Origin: Telopea speciosissima
Taxonomy: Eukaryota > Streptophyta > Magnoliopsida > Proteales > Proteaceae
Reading direction: 5' to 3'
Assembly: GCF_018873765.1 (NCBI RefSeq)
Contig: NC_057922.1
Span: 66,240,755 to 66,304,754, forward strand
Length of the DNA stretch: 64,000 bases
A program made the translations under genes and the position numbers. Positions 1-10,400 of this stretch are shown here, piece after piece. The notes under the pieces are model-generated. The model had not been told where the DNA came from and ran no database searches. It saw only the letters and a program-made list of their open reading frames with translations. The stretch's first letter is position 1. The number at the start of each line of letters is the position of its first letter.

Positions 1-187
1 ATGTTGAGTGTGAAGAATCTGAAACCTTAATGAAGAAGCCATGGTTTGGCCACAACTCAGAGCCAGTAAGGGCTGGTACAATGCTTATTACTTGTAGAAG
101 AACAGATCGATACTCCCCACGTACCTTCACATCAGAATTCATACTTTGGAGAAGCTTCAGTAGAACTCCAGGAGTAAGAGATGCCAT
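1..187 (-). CDS. DUF936 family protein, first coding exon (partial)
   Basis: Reading the minus strand from the ATG at 187-185 gives an uninterrupted frame to the window edge. It starts [17 protein letters not shown] and continues with [20 protein letters not shown], then [20 protein letters not shown]. This is the conserved N-terminus of the plant DUF936 family, in which the [14 protein letters not shown] start and the [16 protein letters not shown] block are hallmarks. The biochemical function of the family is largely unknown. The remainder of the gene lies to the left of the window. A probable 5' UTR exon ends at 925, so a 5' UTR intron of roughly 0.7 kb, carrying an Au SINE copy, separates it from the start codon. 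No stop or frameshift is seen in the 62 codons. Confidence 0.85.
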   Translation of the reverse strand, partial: MASLTPGVLLKLLQSMNSDVKVRGEYRSVLLQVISIVPALTGSELWPNHGFFIKVSDSSHST

Positions 188-474
188 TTCCTTTTTCTCT
201 ATTTAAATTGCTTCTGATCTGTTATCTATCGTGGCTTTCCAAAATTCAAATTTGATACCAAAACCTGATCAATATCAGAAGAGTCGCCATTAGTTCACAG
301 CCCAACACTATATAAGGACTTACTTGGTCAAGGAAGTGCTGTTGTAGTTACAGATATGTGTCTGCTGTTGGCGGCTTTGCTGAGACTTGGGTATTTAAGG
401 AAGGGTGAGTTCGACAACGCCTCTCACCGAAGATAGATAGATAAAATTGCTTGGGCATGGAGGGAGAAATATTA

Positions 475-608
475 CGGGCCTTGCTGCAACGGTAAAGGTT
501 GCTCCATTGTGACCAAGTGGTCACGGATTCGAATCTGCGCAAGCAGGGGTAAGGCTGCTGCGTACATTGTGACCATCCCGAGACCACAGAGTGGCGGCAG
601 CCTTTCCC
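475..608 (+). mobile_element. Au-type SINE, internally deleted copy
   Basis: The stretch carries the Au SINE signature: GGGCCTTGCTGCAACGG (pol III A-box region), TTGCTCCATTGTGACC, GGTCACGGATTCGAATC (B-box region), GCAGGGGTAAGGCTGC and GTGGCGGCAGCC. Compared with the better copy at 5869-6034 it lacks about 20 nt after the B box and has lost the normal 3' end. It lies in the proposed 5' UTR intron of the DUF936 gene. Non-autonomous and probably inactive. Confidence 0.7.
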
Positions 609-924
609 TTAATGGCTAACTTTAAAGTTTAAGTTAGAAGGACTTGTGCACATCTTCTTAGTCAGTTTCTGTAAGTTGGGAAAGCCACAGAATCGGAAAA
701 GGAAGAAGAAATTTTTGTTTTTTTAAAAAAAATTTGTCACAAGTAATGTACCATCTTGCATTAACCTGCAAGTATCAAGATGCCACCACCACAACTTACC
801 TAAAGAACATAACTTTTTTTTTTTGTTCTTTTTAACATCGATCAATTGCAAAGTAACTTATCTTCAAAAAATATTGAAAGGAAAGAAATATGGTATCGAG
901 TTGAATACAGAGAACTATACTTAC

Positions 925-1110
925 CTTGGAAGAAGAAGAAGAATGAGCAATGAGATGGTGAAAATTTTTACCTGACTCTCGAGAGACGAAATCCGAACGC
1001 GAGACGAGCAGAGAAAAAGGAAGAGGAGGAGGAGTTTGGTGGGGAACGAGACGAGAGAGAGAGAGAGGAGTGATGAGAACTCAACATCTCTCTCTCTCAT
1101 CTTCTTCTGG
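925..1110 (-). other. Probable 5' UTR exon of the DUF936 gene
   Basis: On the minus strand a purine/pyrimidine-rich leader with GA/CT runs ends at a strong splice donor, CCAAG|GTAAGT (GT at 924-923). A second possible donor, TCAG|GTAAAA, lies near 970. It contains no long reading frame. The position upstream of the DUF936 ATG and the same strand suggest it is that gene's non-coding first exon. The outer boundary is a guess from the end of the GA-rich tract. Inference only; no transcript evidence. Confidence 0.45.
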
Positions 1111-1586
1111 CTGGTTACCGTCTTTGAGTTTCCTTTGGCTTAACTATCCCAGACACGAAACCCATGGCCATGACGTCCCACCCTACTTCCTTACTTAGCT
1201 TTGCACTCAGACTTAAATCCACCCGAATTCGATTGTTAGTATGTTACCCACCACCCAGATCAAGCTCCTCCTTGTCGTGCCTTCGAAGCCAAGTCAGGTG
1301 CGTAGATTACTGAGATGCACCAACGAGGAAACCGATAGTTCGTTCAGCAGAGGGGGTGCATCTTTCCGTTCGCTTCGGTTCGCTAAAAAGTTATAAAAAA
1401 GAAAAAAAAAAAAAGGAGTACAATTCTGTTTTTATTCTCTCTCTTTCACTTTATGTTCTTACGCAAACAAAGTCCGGGGATTTCTTAAAGCTTACCCAGG
1501 GTTTAAAAACCAGGAATGTGTGATCCAGATCAGTCTTGGATCAGATTCTACTAGAATCGGTGGAAACCACGGGTACACCCCTAAAC

Positions 1587-1738
1587 CCTAGTTTCTGTAT
1601 AGGATTGTTCCGATTAAAATATACAACAATTGTGCCTTACTGCTACATGGATCATTACCCTCCTAGTTTCTGTATAGGATTGTTCCGATTAAAATATACA
1701 ACAATTGTGCCTTACTGCTACATGGATCATTACCCTCC
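1587..1738 (+). repeat. 75-bp perfect tandem duplication
   Basis: A 75-bp unit starting CCTAGTTTCTGTATAGG and ending TGGATCATTACCCT is present twice head to tail (1587-1661 and 1662-1736) without a mismatch. It overlaps the 3' tail of the RTE-type LINE fragment. The 72 aa open frame running through it only reflects the duplication. Confidence 0.9.
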
Positions 1739-2720
1739 AATCAATTCTATTTGATGTTATACTAGATACAAGACCTAATCTATGTATGTCTTTCATCACT
1801 ATTTCTCTTAAGGTCATTTTAGGTTTACATCTGATTCTTTCAATTCCTTTAATCTAAATCAAATCACTCATCCCTAGTATTGCATCTAAAGGCCTCTGTC
1901 AAACATGACAATGCTACTTCCAATTAGGGATGTAAATGGATAACCGAAATCCGAATCCGAATCTGCATCCGTGTTCGTTTAGGGGCATCCGTATTCGTTT
2001 AGAGATATCCGGGAAATAATCCGAATACTTCGATTAAAATCCGTCCGAAAAAAAATTCGAATACTTAATAATAAAAAATTAAGTAAATAATGATTTTGAG
2101 GGTTGTTGAAGATTCAATAGATTCTAGAATATGATGAAAAGAGAATCATGATCTAAGAGATATGGATTGAGAGTGAATTGTATCCACTAGGGGGAGGAAG
2201 GTCGGGTTACACAAGGCAGAGATGTAAACGGATGGTCAAAAATCCGAATCCGATCCGCATCCGAATCCGTTTAGAGGTATCCGAATTCGGCCAGGGAATA
2301 TCCGGCTCCGATCACATCCGATCCGTATCCGATCCGAATCCGATCCGTTTACATCCCTGCAATGATTCTCTCATAACTTATTATATATCGGAGCTACTCC
2401 CAAATCAACTCTAATATAAATATTATTCTTTATTTTATCATTTTTAGTTTTGTCACTCATCTATCTCAACATCTTCATATCCGTTACATTGGGATTATCT
2501 ATATGATATTTCTTATCTACCCAATATTCGGCACCATACATCATAGCCAATCGTATGATTGTCCTATAAAGTCTTCTTTTAAGTTTTAAAAAAATATATA
2601 CCAATCACACAACACTCCCAATGCACATCTCCACTTCATCCATTTTATCTTAATTTTCTATGGAACATCATCATCTATATCACCTTTTTTATTTACGATT
2701 GAGTCCAGAACTCCAGATAC
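1620..2720 (-). mobile_element. RTE-type LINE 3' fragment (decayed)
   Basis: On the minus strand 2461-2545 reads AMMYGAEYWVDKKYHI...VTDMKMLR followed by a stop. This matches the end of the reverse transcriptase of plant RTE-like LINEs (typically A(M/L)LYGAECW...VAEMRMLRW). The plus-strand text at about 1625-1660 (caacaatTGTGCC...CTACATGGATC) is the reverse complement of the family's 3' tail, ending in GTTGTTG repeats. The coding part is full of stops and is interrupted by AT-rich sequence and small CCGAATCCG-rich repeats between about 1926 and 2360. Truncated and dead; limits approximate. Confidence 0.6.
2217..2359. repeat. MITE-like inverted-repeat element
   Basis: Terminal inverted repeats of 17 bp (left CAGAGATGTAAACGGAT, right the reverse complement of CAGGGATGTAAACGGAT; 16/17 match) enclose a short interior of repeated CCGAATCCGATCCG motifs. 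The total length is 143 bp. The 8-bp flanks do not match, so no target duplication can be claimed. A related AGGGATGTAAATGGAT end with similar interior occurs at about 1926. The family cannot be assigned with certainty. Confidence 0.55.
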
Positions 2721-4407
2721 CTAAAATAATCACTTTACAGAATCTCCCTCTCGTTAACATTTAAATTTAAAAATAAATACCATTTTTCCATTAAAACATA
2801 TTTGTAAACACGTTCAAAACATTAACTGTTTTTTTTTTTTTTTTGGATTTTTTTTTGGGGGGGTCATAGTCAATTAGAAAATGGCAAAAAAAATATTAAA
2901 AGATGACAAAAAGATGGCGTCTAAAACTCATTTTAACTAACTCCCCAAAAAAATAAACCTAACCATGCTTCTGCGAACGGGAAAATTCTCACTAGAAGGA
3001 AGAAGATTACATCAGCCAGCATTGTGGATCACCTGGAATTCCATATCCCATAGTTTTGATCCATTGATCAACCCGCCACTTCTCTATAGCCAGTACTAGT
3101 TTTCAAATGATCTGACCTCTTTTGTTTAAAATTTCCCCTTCTAACCGGTTCGCCCGTATCGTGTTGACTGACCTAGAATGAACTTAATTTCCCGCACAAA
3201 AAGGGCCAGAGGTAGGGCTTCCATTTGAGATCCTTATAGCTAGCATCTGCCAATGCTGTAAGAACACAAATGAGAGACGGGGGTAAAGACATAAGGTAAA
3301 ACGTTTGCTAGAGTCTGGACGGCTATCTCGTTCTAAGTAACAGTCTTAAGTTGGGTGACCCTCCCTCTTCGTGCCTAGCCGCTCTTCAGAGATCGGTTTC
3401 AGTTTTTTTATTTTCAAATTGAAATGCGATTTGGTTCTAGAAGAAGAAATCGTCATTTCAATTTGAAACTAAAAAAACTGAAAGAAGATCAAATCGGAAG
3501 AAAAAGAAGTTGAGGGTTGATGGATTTTGGGGAAGATAGATTTTGGGGAAGATGACAATTTGGTAATTAGATTGGGTTAGGTTCTTACGAACAAATAGTG
3601 GGGGTAAAAAAATCTTATCAAATTAGGTTAAGACAAAAAAATCTTTTTATATTATGAACAAATAGGTCAGGACAATTAGGTCTTTTCAAATTTATAAACA
3701 TAGAAGAAAGGGTAAAATAATCAAGTTTTTAGCACTTAACAACTAAACGTAATAGTTTGGACTTATCTGAAATTAGAGAGGAAAAGTAGGGCTGATACGT
3801 GGAATTTACAAGGGTGGTACGTAGACTTTTCAGAACCTTAGGGGGGTACGAGGAATATTGGGTGCAACCATGGAGAAGCCCACGGTAAATGGATTGACTG
3901 AAGGAAAACTCGGTCCTTAACATTAAACCAAAAATATTTATCTCTGGTTTTCCCGTTTACCGTGCACATGTACAGAAAAGAATGTAAACCATCTTTAGAT
4001 GCTATTGAGCTGTGTAATTAAGCAATCACTCTCTTTTGGATTTAACTGTAGACATTCTGAATTCTTACAAGTCATAAACACTGATATACAAGCATACAAA
4101 TGACTACAATAATAGGGGAAGAAAAATTAATGACCTAGACTCACAAAAAATAAGGATAATTTTACGCCAATTGGCGACTTTTCACTGAGACCAATGCTAC
4201 AAATTGCAACACTACTAATGGGGGGGGGGGGGGGAAGGCACTAACTAAAATCACAATGAAATACCAAAAGCCACGGAAGTCCATGGAAGAAAAGAATACA
4301 TGTGGCATATATACCCCTTTAGAAGCATCGATTTTGTGTGAAATCTACCTCTATTTCAAAATCAACTGCCAGCTCTACATATATCCAACCACTTCAGATC
4401 TCGGCTG
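2721..4407. other. Intergenic / 3' flank, nothing recognised
   Basis: AT-rich sequence between the LINE fragment and the stop codon of the CIP7-like gene. It holds a T-run near 2830, a short near-palindrome around 3400-3480 (the GTTTCAGTTTTTTTA and TTTGAAACTAAAAAAAC arms) and a 16-base G-run at 4219-4234. It presumably includes the 3' UTR and the poly(A) site of the CIP7-like gene and the promoter of the DUF936 gene, but I cannot mark them. Confidence 0.4.
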
Positions 4408-4472
4408 TCACCTGGTCTTTGACTCAGTCCCCTTGCTCCGGAATGATGAAAGCGAGAAGAACGACCGCGGCG
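4408..4472 (-). CDS. CIP7: CIP7-like exon 9 (terminal, 65 nt)
   Basis: Acceptor AATTTACAG|CGCCGCGG. It reads [20 protein letters not shown], then R and a TGA stop at 4410-4408. The [12 protein letters not shown] end is the conserved C-terminus of the family, and the phase agrees with exon 8. Confidence 0.86.
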
Positions 4473-7400
4473 CTGTAAATTTCAGACAAGGAACAAATCA
4501 ACCCATCAGATCCCTGTTTATTATTTGTTTCTGAGACTAATCTTTCCTGCACCCTACAACATACAAATGACTATGACCATATAAACCATCAAGACTGGCC
4601 TTCCAATGCAGTGATATTTGTAACTTTTCATTCATCCTTTCTTCTTCCTATCTAATCCATCAACCTTCTAGACAACCCCCCCCCCCCCTCTTTTTTCCTT
4701 GGGTGGGGGGCGAGGGGGAGGGGAGAGGAAGTAAGCATTTTAGTTTTTTATCATATGGTTAAAATCATCCAAAGAGCATGGCTTCTGGCTACTATCCCAA
4801 AGATTCCTCTGGCGAGAATTTTATGGCAGGACAAGCCTAGTGTAACACAACTCAAAATTGGGACACAAACAACCAAAAGAGTTCTCATCCTAAAAACCTG
4901 ATCTGCAAAATAGCTACCAACTTGATCACAGAACCATAAGTATGAAGAGTTAAAATGTAGGTATCATCAACACTCTTGGAGAACCTGCTAAAGAAAATGA
5001 TGTAGATTGATGGGTGTTTGAGAGAAATCAGCAAGAACCTGTCCAGGTTCATCTCCCCTCCCCCCCCCCCCCCCACAATAGAACCAACATACTTGGGAGA
5101 TTTTCTTACAAATTGGTGGGCCCCATAGCCACCTCGCATGGAGATGTCTTAGGAGGCCAGGCTGCTGTTTGTGTGGAGATAATTCAGGAGAGTAGCAGCA
5201 TTGCTTGGAGATGATTTTAGGAGATTTTTTTTCCAGATTTTGAGTGGGCCCATGGCCAATACCTGGAGGAGGATATGGGCGAGAATTGACAGCTTTATTA
5301 GTCCTAGATTTTAGGGAGTTTTAAGATATTGCGTGGAGGACTAATTAGGATAGATATTTGTTTTTATTTGGGTTTAATTTCAGTTATTTGATGTAATTAG
5401 AGTTAAAGACAATTTAGGAATTAGTTTCTAATTATTGGAGTTAAATTTGTTTCTAGAAATTGCTAGGATGTAATCAATTGGTTCAAGTTTGAGAAAAAAG
5501 AGGAGTTCGATTAAAACCATTAATGGCTGTGAGATACAGTTTAGAAGGTGAGAGACCAAAGGGAGAGTGAGAGGCTCAATCCGAGTTATCCTATCCTTTT
5601 CTATCTTCTCCATTTTGTATTTTATTTTTCAATTCTCTGCATGAAAATCTGTTGGTGATCTGAAGATTATTAAAAGGAGTAAAATCTGCTGCTGAACAAG
5701 ATGGTCAATCTACTATTCTGTCCAGCAATTGATATCAACTTTTGAGGATCAATTCTACACCTAAGGAAGGCTACTCGATTGGAAGATCTGAGCCATCGAA
5801 GCACCTTAAAGTCTATTCTGGAATTCTAATATTTACCCTATTTTCTGTCATATCAGATTTGGATATGAGAGGGCGGGCCTTGGTGCAATGGTAAGGTTGC
5901 TCCATTGTGACCAAGTGGTCACGGGTTCGAGTCTTGGAAACAGCCTCTCTGCGAAAGCAGGGGTAAGGCTGTGTACATTATGACCCTCCCCAGACCCCGT
6001 AGTGGCGGGAGTCTCGTGCAGTGGGTACACCCTTTATCAGATTTGGATATGATTAGTTGTTGTAATTTGTAACTAGAGTCTGAGATTTATTGATCGTGTT
6101 TATGATCCTGCCTGGGGTTAGGTCATTAGTGATCCAACTCTACATTAGAAAAGCAGCTAGCCAGCCATCCTCCTTGCCCATGACATATAGTAAACACACA
6201 AAAATACAACAGTTGACAACGGATCCTATGCAGTTTCGGTGAAAAGTTGAACTAGGCAATGGTTGAAAGGATTGTTTTGTTAGGAAAGAAAAAGAGGCCC
6301 TATGACACCACACCAAAAAACTGGGCAAGAGAATGCTAACCAGTCATGTAGCCCCTACACCAGTGCGGTAGCCAATGAAAGTGCGCAAAGAGGCATTGGT
6401 TTTGGGTGCGGTTTTTCGATTTCATTGGGGACTGAATGGTCTTTTTGCGCATAAAGGCATTGTTTGTGTCTAGGTGCAGAAACCACGCGACTGGTTAGTG
6501 TTCTTTTTCCAAAAAATACAAATAAAAAAAATATGAAATAGCATAGTTGTCAAGGCGGAGGAGGAGTGCCTAAGCGCCTAGGCGACCAAATGTTATTTTT
6601 TATTTTCCCTCCTTTCTAACATTATTTAGTATGCTACAAAGCCTACAATATATACCTTATATCATAAAAAATAAAAATTAAGCCACATCAAGTCCTCAAA
6701 AATCAACATTAAGCCACATCAAGTCATCAAAAAGCAACATTAAGTCACATCAAGTCATCAAAAATCAATATTAAGCTACATCAAGTCATCAAAAATCAAC
6801 ATAGAACTAGAAGACAGCAGAACTAAAGAAACAATCTATTGGAAGTTTAAAACAATTAAAACATGCATTGGGTTTAAAACTTTATACTGTTCTTGGCATT
6901 GGTCATTGTCCTGGTATACCTACTCTCACATTTGGTTTATATTGTTCTTAGGAAATATGATCTTATTTATAAGTAATTAAACTGCTCAAAACAAATGAAT
7001 ATTTTATTGAAACTTTAGGAATTTGATTTTTTAACTATTTTTATTGGATTCTGTTAGATATGGGCCAGAATACCGTGGGGGGTATTCAGGACCTTTTTCC
7101 CTTTATTTATTTGATTGTTTTGTATATGGGTTTAGTCCCACATTGCTCATGTACAACCTTTTATGTTTTATTTACTCTTATAAATAAAATGGAGCTTGGG
7201 GTGAATTAATCATCCAAGCCTTTCCATAATTTTAAATCTCTCTTCATGGTATCAGAGCAGATTTCGAATTAGGGACCAATAAATTTCGATTTCAGTTTTT
7301 TTTTCTCCCTCTCTCTCGATCTACTTCCCTCTCCCTTTCTTTCTCTCTCTTTCTCCCTTGTTCTCTATCCCATATAGGGCAGCACTGATGAGGTGATCAT

Positions 7401-10400
7401 GAGATCCAGTTGCTGCCCCCATTACCTCAATTATGCTCCATGATTCTGCTGCTGCTCGATAGGAACAAACCAGACTTGCCTACGATATTGGTCCTTCAGC
7501 CTTTTTTTGGGGATTGCCTCTACAACAAAGGAATCACCACCTATCTTTGAAGACCACTACCTGCTGCAGGATATTTTTATTGGTTCTGTTCTTATCCCAC
7601 AGATTTGAAGATTTCCTTAAGATCGATTTCACCATTACAGGGTTTTTTTCAAAACCCTGACAATTATCGATCTTAGGGTTCCTGCTGTCTTTTGGACCTG
7701 AATTTCTGCAGGCTGCTTCTCCACTTCTAAAGCTCCACTCAACAGCCATTGGGCTTCATCAGTTCAGTTTTTTTGAAGACCCCTGAGATCGATCCTCCAC
7801 CATCACAGGGTTTTTTAAAACCCTGACACATTGATCTTAGGGCTGCTGCTGCTTCTCTGGATCTGATTTTTACAGGTGCTTTTCTCAGTTTTAGAGGCTT
7901 CATCGACTTCAATTTCAGTCCATTCACTGCAGTTTTTTGGCCACTTGTTTCCTTCATCGATTTCAGCCATTTAGGGTCTCTTCAACACCTTGACAGAATC
8001 GATTAGGGTTTTTCACTTGGTTGCTGGTTCTGTTTTTGGAGACTTATTTAGTCAATATAAAGGGCTTCTCCTCCATTTTTCAGCCTGTAACTTGGCGGAT
8101 TATTGGACTTCTTTGCTGCCGGTATGGGGGATTCTTCCAATTCCACAGCCACCTCGGATCATGATGGCCACAGCAAGCCAGACTACCACAGTTTTCCACC
8201 CAACCCTATTAAATTGGATGGCTCAAATTATCTCCTATGGTCCAGATCTGCCTCCTTTGCTATTGCTGGCCGTGGTCTCACCAGCCATATTAATGGCACT
8301 AGTGTTATGCCCACTGACACAGGGCCTACTCAAGAAAAGTGGCTTGCTAATAATGGTGTTTTGATGTCTTACCTGATAGGCTCTATGACTTCAGATTTAC
8401 AGCATAACTTCCTTCTCCTGGACACTGCCTCCCAGATTTGGACTGCTTACAAGGAAACATATGGGCAGCTTGGCAATGATGCCCACGTATATGAACTTCG
8501 GCAGAAGGTTCTTCACACCACTCAGGGAGACCTTTCAGTCTCCAAGTACTATACTACTCTCCACAGTTTGTAGCAACAGTTGGACCATTTCTCTGACTTC
8601 CACCCTACTACAATGACTGATATTGCTTCCCACAAGAAGCACATGGACAAGATCAGGGTATATGACTTTTTGGCTGGATTGAATGTGGAGTATGATCAGA
8701 TCCGTGTTCAGGTGTTGGGCCATAAGCCTTTTCCCACACTTGAACAATCTTATGCATTGGTGTCATCTGAGGAGAACCGTAGGGCTGCCATGTTGCACCC
8801 TCCTATTACAGACAGATCGGCTCTCAAGGCTGCTGCCCCTGCCACTTCTGCTCCTAATGGCAATGCTTCTCTTGGTGATTCTGCTACAGGGACTGTTGTT
8901 TGCGTGCACTGTCACAAACCCTATCACACCAAAGAGAAGTACTGGAAACTCCATGGGAAACCAGCTGATTTTGAGGCTAAAAAGGCTGCCAAGAACCAGA
9001 ATAAGACAAAGACAAAGGCCCATCAGACTGAGACTGTTACTGCAGCCCCTGCTACTGACCCTGGTCTATCCCAGGATGATCTACAGGCACTCCTACGTAT
9101 GCTAAGGTCTTCCGCTGCTGCGGCCTCTACTACATCAGCTACTGCCAGTTCCCCTGCTCCTTCAAGTTCACACTTTGCCCGGTCAGGTATTGCATTTGGG
9201 GGTCATTGTGCTTCTGTAGCTTCCCATCCTTGGATCATAGATTCTGGAGCTACAGATCATATGACCGGTTCCTCTAGTTTGTTTCATAGATACTCTCCCA
9301 CTTCTGGGAAAGACAAGGTCAAGGTGGCTGATGGTTCTCTTTCTTCCATCTCTGGAAAGGGGATCATCAACTGCACTTCCTCTCTTCCCTTGTCTTCTGT
9401 TTTGCACATTCCTAACTTTACTACTAACCTTCTTTCCATTAGTAGTATTACTCGTGATCTTAACTGCAAAGTCTCTTTCTTTCCTTCTCATTGTGTGTTT
9501 CAAGATCTGGAGTCTGGGAAGACGATTGGATTGGGTAAAGTGCACGGTGGGCTGTACCTGCTTGATGACGGTCGCTTCTCTCCACCACCATTACATTCTC
9601 CACCACACCAGAACTCCATGGTCTCTTCTGAACTCTACCAATGGCACTCTAGGTTAGGTCACCCCCCTTTAGGGATTTTAGCTCATTTATTTCCTAGTTT
9701 GGTCACCCTTTGTACTAAGGATGACTTTTTTTGTGAGGCTTGTGTTCTGGCCAAACAGACACGTTCAAATTATCCTATTTCAAATAAAAGGAGTTCTTTT
9801 TGTTTTAATTTGGTGCATTCTGATGTTTGGGGCCCTAGTCGTACACCTTCTATTTCTGGCCATCGTTGGTTTGTTTCTTTCATTGATTGTCATTCTCGGC
9901 ATAACTGGGTGTATCTTTTGCACACAAAAATCAAGTTTTTCATGTTTTCAGCATTTTCATAAAATGATACAAACTCAGTTTCAGGCTACTCCCAAAGTCT
10001 TGAGAAGTGATAATAGAACCGAGTATACTGAGTCACAATTTCAAAAATATTTGGCTGACCATGGCATACTTCATCAAACTAGTTGTGTTGATTCCCCTGC
10101 CCAAAATGGTGTGGCAGAACGAAAGAATCGCCACTTGTTAGAGATGGCCAGGGCTTTGCTGTTTGCGAGGAATGTCCCATCTCTATATTGGGGGGATGCA
10201 GTTCTCACTGCAGCCTATCTCATCAATCGGCTGCCTTCTAGGGTTCTTAACTCTCGTAGCCCCTCTAATATTTTAATGGGAAATTCCTCCTTTATTGTGC
10301 CCCCCAAGGTGTTTGGTTGTGTGTGTTATGCTAGGAATACTAGATCTCCTGGCAAACTTGAACCTCGGGGACTTCGTTGTATTTTCTTGGGTTATTCTCC

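Noticed and set aside
4219..5075. G and C homopolymer runs as regulatory elements
   Set aside because: Isolated mononucleotide tracts of 15-19 bases are common and error-prone in assemblies; no associated structure.
6678..6801. CRISPR-like array
   Set aside because: 31-bp units are directly adjacent without unique spacers, in a plant intron.
8683..9105. Open frame of 140 aa overlapping Copia-1 Gag
   Set aside because: Leu-rich out-of-frame shadow of the Gag coding sequence; no independent support.
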